Shown here in pieces: positions 59,408 to 64,000 of a DNA stretch of 64,000 bases (its first letter is position 1; each line of letters starts with the position of its first letter). Source of the stretch: Epiperipatus broadwayi (taxonomy: Eukaryota; Onychophora; Udeonychophora; Euonychophora; Peripatidae); the NCBI GenBank assembly GCA_028023455.1, contig JAQFVV010006273.1, positions 1,304,001 through 1,368,000 on the forward strand, read 5' to 3'. Below the pieces are notes generated by a model. That model had not been told where the DNA came from, made no database searches, and was given only the letters and a program-made list of their open reading frames with translations. Position numbers and translations under genes: made by a program.

Positions 59408-62400
59408 AAATTGTCTTCATTTTCATTAAAATAGTTATTTTACAATTGCATATCTTACGGCTTGTTTCAGAAGTGTGTGTGGGGGGGGGGTAAATGTTAT
59501 AATTTTTCAAATGTCAAATAAGTCCATGATGTTTTCCATGTAATTTTTATTTAACAGTCGAACTGTGTGTGTATATCTCTTAGTGTATGTATGTATTGGC
59601 CATATGTAATTTTGGGGATTACAATGGGAAGCTAAAGGAGTGAAAGTAAATGGTTGACATATAATATCAAGACTGCATTCTTCTTAAAGACAAAATTATT
59701 TCCTAAATTCTAACTTCTACAATGATCCTGATATCTCCACTATATCTTCACTAAATCATCTAACCATATTACTCAATTAACCTATTGTGACAATAAAACC
59801 TAGATCTTAACTTTTTACTTATGGATTCAGCCTTGCTTGTGGTAACCATAATGAATATTAAAGATATTAATCCACAATTAAAAGTTCACAAACTAATTTT
59901 TTTCTGTTTTAATTCATTTGCTTTTCAATAATGTACAATTCTGAAACATGGTCATATTTTGGCTTATTCAAAAAAATAGATGAATGACAGACCAGCAATG
60001 GGCATTGTTTAATTTGAAAAATGTCTCTGGTCTGATTTATCTTTAAGAATTATTGGCTTTGTTATAATTATACATGTATTCAAATATTAATACTACTTTC
60101 TTGACATTTTCATAATACATCATTAAAACCAAAGATGTCATTATATTTATTTTTTAATTTCACAATGTAATAAACTCTAAATGATTACATGCATTTTCCA
60201 TGCAACATTTATGCAAACTATCATTTTTATTCCACTTCTCAGTACTAAACAGTTCTTACTGATTGTATTGTTGACAATTTCTCAGCCTCATTACTTGATC
60301 GCCTATTTCTCTCTTCATCACTTGCAGCAGTCTACATAAGTAAAGTCCATTCTTTTTTTCTCTCTGATATTATATGATCAATCTTAGATTACGATTATAA
60401 CAAAATCTAATAACCATTAGTAAAATAAAGGTTCATAAAGGATTCGTAATGACTTAAAATTATACCTGAATGATATCTCTAGAATTGTCATTATGATATA
60501 TTATAGCATTTTTCGGTGCATTTCAACAATTATTAACATATGGGGTTGTGTTCAAACAGAAAATAGTGGCAAACTTAAAGGAGTTAATAAATATACTTGA
60601 ATTTATTTACTGGTTAGAATCTCTACAGATTTTCTAATATAATATTTCAGAGTAGTTAGATGGTTTAATGAATCTATAAATGAATTTCTAAATAGACAAA
60701 TTTTAATATATATCACCCAACAGGGACACTTAAATATTTACCAATTTCACAATATCAACTAATAAACTATAGTTTACTTTGATTAATCATTAAGATTTGA
60801 TTTAATGCAAGAAATTTTCTACACTCAGGAGGTTACAAATTTATTGCCATCCTTAATTACTTAAGTAGATTTTCATACTTGCAACAACTGTTTATATGAT
60901 ATACTTATTCATGATGAATTACAGATTTTTTTCTGTTTATTAATCAACTTTGAAAATTCTCTTTAAAAAAATCTTATATCTTTTAAGTTTTCTTGAAGCT
61001 AGATATCCAACCTATTTCTTCCATACCATCAGTGGCTTCATTACACATTTAATATTCAATTCTTATTGCAATCATCTACAATAACTTTGTGTACATTTAC
61101 CCACTATGCCTATAGAATATGTCCAGATATTATTGAGAACCTTTATAATTTTTTTTTTTTTTTGCTAGACATATAATAAAAATGACATTCTATTTTTGGT
61201 CTTAACTTAAGACTGTAATTTTGCTTTTCTGAGATTCAGTTCAACTTTACAAAAATTTTCATAGATCTGATAGAAATGCCATTTAGCTTAATTCCAAATT
61301 ATCAATCAGTATTAACTATAAAGTAGCATTTACCTTTATAGTTCCTTGGTTCTAATGTATTTTGTACTTATTCAACTAAAAAATTCTATCAATTTTTTTA
61401 TATATACATAGATTACTTTGGGTCCTAAAAGTGCAGTATAAGAATAATTCCTTTTATCTTGTTTTGGCTGCAGAAAGGAGTTTGCTATTAATTGAAAGGA
61501 AACCCTTTGATTTCTTTTGGAGGCCTTAAAGGAACTGAGCAGGGCAAATTCTTAATGTCCACTCCATATGTTCTTGTCATTGCAGCTGTTATTACTATGT
61601 GATTATTCATATAGTATATAAACATGGATGGGCTGCTCACCAACATGTATTAGCCAGCATGACGAGGTTATTGGATTTTTACCTCTGAGTTTAAGATCAA
61701 GAAACACCATGGACTTTCTTCTCAGTTGCCTGATAAGGCAGAATGAATGCATGTGTAAATGATAAATATTTTTTCCAATATATATATACAATTATGGCAG
61801 ACAAAAATAAATCATGGCCCTTATTCCCAGGAGACTGTAAAGTCAGCAACCAAGGCAGCAGTTGGTGGCCGAAGGTGCTAAGAATCCCCTGATTGTGGAC
61901 CCAGGCTGCCATTTGATGATGAATTTTTTTATTTAGGTATTACTTACAACTGCAGATCACTTTCAAGTGAAGGAAGATTGCAAGAGTTAGAAGAAAAACT
62001 GTCTTATATTAAATGGGACATTATTGGACTTTGTGAAGTTAGAAGAAAAGGTGAAGAAACAATTGTTTTAAATAGTGAACATGTACTCTACTATAAAGGC
62101 ACAAATATTGGAAATACAAGTGGAGTAGGATTCATTATATATAAAAAGTGGAAAAACAACATTGTGGAGACTGATGGTGGATTGGACAGAATGGCAAGAT
62201 TAGTTATACAACTTAATAGCAGATACCAAATGCAGATAATTCAGATTTATGTCCCAACAAGTTCTCAAAGTGATGAAATAGTAGAAGATTTTTATATGGA
62301 TGCACAAAAGGCTTTTGATCAGAGTAAACAACATTTTAAAATTGTTATGGGAGACTTTAATGCTAGAATTGGTAAATAAATGAAAGATGAAAGTGCTGTA

Positions 62401-64000
62401 GGTAATTTTGGTTATGGTAATAGAAATGAGAGAGAACATAGACTTGTGGAGTTTGCTGAAAAAGGAAAACTTTATATGATGAATTATTATTTTGAGAAAA
62501 ATGTTAAAAGGAAATGGACATGGAAGCATCCAAATGAAGGTACAGCAGAATTGGATTATATTTTGACTAACAGAAATTACATATTTCAAGATTGCAATGT
62601 TTTTAATAAATTTAACAGAGGAAGTGGCCATCGATTAGTAAGATGTGAAATACATGTTAATGCAAAACTAGAGAGACAAAAATTATTAAGAAAAACAATA
62701 TTTACAGTTGATATTCCTAATTTTCAGAAACATTCTAATGAATTTAAATTAGAACTTACAAATAGGTTTCAAGAATTAGTAGATTTTGAACATGATTCAC
62801 ATTTGAATGAAATTAATATAAAAACAACTGATACACTTTTAAACACTGCAACAAAAATAGCTGGTTGTATAAAGCAGCACTTGACCAATAACATTTCTAC
62901 TGAGACTAGTGAATTTCTGAAGAAAAGAATGAATATGAAGATATACAAAAATGATGTGTTAAAAAGAATTGAATATCTCGAAATTTGTAAAATGATGTGG
63001 AAAAGAATTGAAAATGATATAAGAAAGTATAACTGTGAACTAGCAAGGAAAGCAGTAGAAGAGAATGAAAGTCTCAAGAGTGTAAAACAACATTTTTGTA
63101 TTGATAGGAAATTTATATCTGCAATAAGAAAAAAAGCTACAATTATTACTAAAAAGAGAGATGACATCATGAAATGGATAGAAGACTTTTATCAAGAATT
63201 ATATAGTAATAAAGAACAAATACCTCCTATATCTATTACATCTTTTGAATTGCCCATAATTTTAAATGAAGAAGTGAGACATACAATTAAATATATGAAG
63301 AAAGAAAAGGCTCCAGGTAATGGTAGAATTATAATTGATATATTAAAAGAAGCAGGTGAAAAAAAAATATATTTTTTTAGCAATGTTATATACCAAATGT
63401 CTAAATGATAAAGATGTGCCAGATGATTGGAAAAATGCAGTATTAATATTAATATTTAAAAAAGGTGATAAAGAAGATATTAGAAATTACAGACCTATCA
63501 GCCGTTTATCAGTTACATACAAAATTTTTACCAAGATAATTACAACTCGTCTGCAGAGAACATTGGATTTCCACCAACCAAGAGAACAAACTGGATTTAA
63601 AAGTGGTTTTAGTACAGGATATTATATCCAGGGATTGAGAAAAGTTATAGAAAGGACAAATGAATATCAGTTGCCATTATGTTTTGGATTTCTAGATTAT
63701 GAAAAGGCATTTGAATGTAAACGTTTCTTCAGTGATTAAACCATTGGATCATCAAGGTATATTGTCATATTTTAAAGAATATTTATAAAAATGTAACAGC
63801 AACAATTAGATTATATACTGATACAGTAAAAGTCAACATTGAGGAGAGTGTAAGACAGGGTGACTCCATATCTCCAAAACGTTTTACAGCAGTGCTGCAA
63901 GAAGTATTTTGTGGATTAAAATGGGAAGCTGAAGGAGTGAAAGTAAATGATTATTTAAGTCATTAAAATTTTTCAGATGATGTAGTTGTTTTTGCTAATA
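59408..64000. repeat. Giant palindrome, right arm (runs off the window)
   Basis: This is the mirror of the left arm. The inner 2 kb (59,408-61,460) again has no recognisable gene, and 61,461-64,000 is the plus-strand RTE copy. The last bases pair with 54,797, so the inverted repeat is still intact at the edge of the window. Confidence 0.95.
61460..64000 (+). mobile_element. RTE LINE in right palindrome arm, cut by window end
   Basis: This plus-strand partner of the left-arm LINE has an endonuclease part with ITYNCRSLSSEGRLQELEE (from about 61,937), GLCEVRRKGEE and GDFNARIGK, ending at the shared TAA (62,377-62,379). A long frame, 62,380-63,408, follows with LDYILTN, SGHRLVR (Gly instead of the usual Asp, 62,623-62,631), the linker and NEEVRHTIKYMKK. 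The reverse transcriptase continues at 63,356-63,739 (NYRPISRLSVTYKIFT, FLDYEKAFE) and, after another frame change, reaches FSDD at about 63,975. The arm-specific stop of the left copy reads Cys-Ile here, so this copy is slightly better preserved. It is still inactive. Confidence 0.88.

Noticed and set aside
1-64000. tRNA or rRNA genes, CRISPR arrays, operons
   Set aside because: None could be supported; the short direct repeats present are not spaced like CRISPR and the sequence is eukaryotic.

Overview
The window is animal nuclear DNA, very A+T-rich, with one split host gene buried in transposable elements. The spliceosomal introns, the non-LTR, Gypsy, Penelope-like and DNA-transposon remains, and a group of CTCF-type motifs all point to a bilaterian with a large genome. 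An arthropod is the best guess, because one RTE-type LINE ends in a (CATCAT)n tail next to a CCACTGCAGGATGAAGG-like 3' end, as in many arthropod RTE families. The species cannot be named.

Host gene (2,493-42,057, minus strand): five consecutive internal exons of exportin-2 (CSE1L/CAS), recognised from conserved peptides. Their splice phases join without a break into about 217 codons. One intron is 112 bp and the other three are 12-13.6 kb. The exons for both ends of the protein lie outside the window or were not found.

Repeats inside the gene: a foldback element (4.3-4.6 kb); a 5'-truncated RTE LINE with an 11-bp target-site duplication (8.1-9.6 kb); a 1.2-kb foldback element between 13-bp direct repeats (12.0-13.2 kb); an inverted-repeat element (15.0-15.5 kb); a nested complex (16.5-24.6 kb) in which an old RTE was split by a Gypsy retrotransposon and by a TIR element; a second copy of that TIR family (25.1-26.3 kb); a chain of inverted repeats (26.5-28.05 kb); a Tigger/pogo-like element carrying a LINE tail (30.2-31.2 kb); a decayed LINE (32.2-33.8 kb); and a Gypsy gag relic (34.9-36.7 kb).

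Right side: a LINE 3' fragment (44.3-45.05 kb); a nearly full-length Tx1/L1-like LINE whose four frame breaks all sit at homopolymers (45.06-50.3 kb); a tRNA-like SINE piece; a Penelope-like remnant; a short GC-rich island with four CTCF-type motifs in one orientation (52.86-53.11 kb); and a three-copy 440-449-bp tandem repeat that has captured the edge of an RTE LINE (53.3-54.6 kb).

From 54,797 to the window end, the sequence is one giant near-perfect palindrome centred at 59,401. Each arm is at least 4.6 kb and holds a divergently oriented dead RTE plus about 2 kb of other sequence. It continues past the window edge and may be a real inverted duplication or an assembly or haplotype fold-back. 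The most interesting items are this palindrome, the CTCF-type cluster beside it, and the layered record of insertions inside CSE1L. No operons, CRISPR arrays or prokaryotic genes are present.
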